A model generated the notes under the pieces. The model saw only the letters and a list, made by a program, of their open reading frames with translations, did not search any database and had not been told where the DNA came from. This document shows positions 63,749 through 64,000 of a stretch of DNA of 64,000 nucleotides, one piece after another. Made by a program: the position numbers and the translations under genes. The stretch's first letter is position 1. Each line of letters opens with the position of its first letter. Origin of the DNA: Brumimicrobium salinarum (GTDB taxonomy: Bacteria > Bacteroidota > Bacteroidia > Flavobacteriales_D > Crocinitomicaceae); the NCBI RefSeq assembly GCF_002844555.1, contig NZ_PJNI01000001.1, positions 372,001 to 436,000 of the forward strand. The letters are read 5' to 3'.

Positions 63749-63802
63749 AGGTTTCTAATTTGCTGATTTAAATAATAGGGTAATCGAATTTTTCATTATA
63801 AC

Positions 63803-64000
63803 ATGACATTAACAGCCTTAGATTACGGAATAATTATTATTATTTTTCTTGCAGTAATTGCAATTGGATTTGTGGTTTCTAAAAAGGCTGGAAAAAATAG
63901 TACAGAATTCTTTTTATCGGGTAGAAATATGCCGTGGTGGCTGCTTGGTTTCTCAATGGTGGCTACAACCTTTTCAACGGATACGCCTAATCTTGTCACA
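63803..64000 (+). CDS. Sodium/solute symporter family protein (5' part; continues past the window)
   Basis: 66 residues visible from the ATG at 63803. The first membrane helix is LDYGIIIIIFLAVIAIGFVV; STEFFLSGRNMPWWLLGFSM and ATTFSTDTPNLVT are the signature start of SSS-family transporters (PutP/SGLT-like), with the fold's first broken helix at the sodium site. Substrate unknown. No stop or frameshift in the visible part. Confidence 0.88.
   Translation, partial: MTLTALDYGIIIIIFLAVIAIGFVVSKKAGKNSTEFFLSGRNMPWWLLGFSMVATTFSTDTPNLVT

Noticed and set aside
1-64000. Insertion sequences, prophage, CRISPR arrays, rRNA operon
   Set aside because: No transposase, integrase, Cas or phage structural gene, no regular direct repeats with spacers, and only one tRNA were seen.

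Overview
The window is AT-rich chromosomal DNA of a member of the Bacteroidota, most likely order Flavobacteriales. I would guess a Crocinitomicaceae-type marine or freshwater genus, but the family call is inference. The evidence is: type IX secretion sorting domains of both kinds (type A on the protease at 53.9 kb, type B/CHU_C on the proteins at 6.2 and 57.5 kb); the Bacteroidota -7 promoter element TAnnTTTG a short distance before many genes; the long two-domain IspG; a DUF4175 giant protein; a single-subunit cytochrome b SdhC; and almost no Shine-Dalgarno sequences.

Layout. 0-10 kb: end of a glycosyltransferase, then a mostly minus-strand block with pdxA-M42 peptidase, an outer-membrane barrel plus CotH/lamin-tail protein, and an ECF sigma factor overlapping a membrane protein that looks like an anti-sigma factor carrying PKD and CHU_C domains; a thioredoxin-fold protein and a LytTR regulator follow. 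10.06-10.77 kb is a gene-free AT-rich gap with DnaA-box-like sites. 10.8-21.4 kb: rpiB, rnr, ferritin, a 1298-residue sensor/adenylate cyclase/HD protein, a universal stress protein, tRNA-Cys, folB and gltX. 21.5-29 kb: DUF4175 protein, RsbW-like ATPase, ybeY, mnmG and a methyltransferase, with four parS-like ParB sites in 2.4 kb. 29-38 kb: SNF2 helicase, small lipoproteins, a TonB_C gene broken by an in-frame TGA, ispG, a frameshifted GIY-YIG gene between inverted repeats, an M28 peptidase and a DUF1801 protein. 38-48 kb: carboxylase beta subunit, a methionine aminotransferase/omega-amidase pair, a histidine kinase and sdhCAB. 48-64 kb: a large NtrY-like kinase, udk, an exported protein, a T9SS serine protease, hemW, a CHU_C adhesin-like protein, an NAD-binding protein, recA, bcp, a lipoprotein and the start of a sodium/solute symporter.

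How it fits together. Most genes are core metabolism and information processing (B6, isoprenoid, folate, glutamyl-tRNA, rRNA and tRNA maturation, TCA cycle, recombination). The parts that stand out are the parS cluster, which with the DnaA-box-bearing gap suggests the origin-proximal segregation region; the envelope-sensing modules (sigma/anti-sigma with a secretion-type domain, cyclase-HD receptor, two kinases without adjacent regulators); and intergenic palindromic repeats, concentrated between 32.8 and 42.3 kb. I found no insertion sequence, prophage, CRISPR array or rRNA operon.
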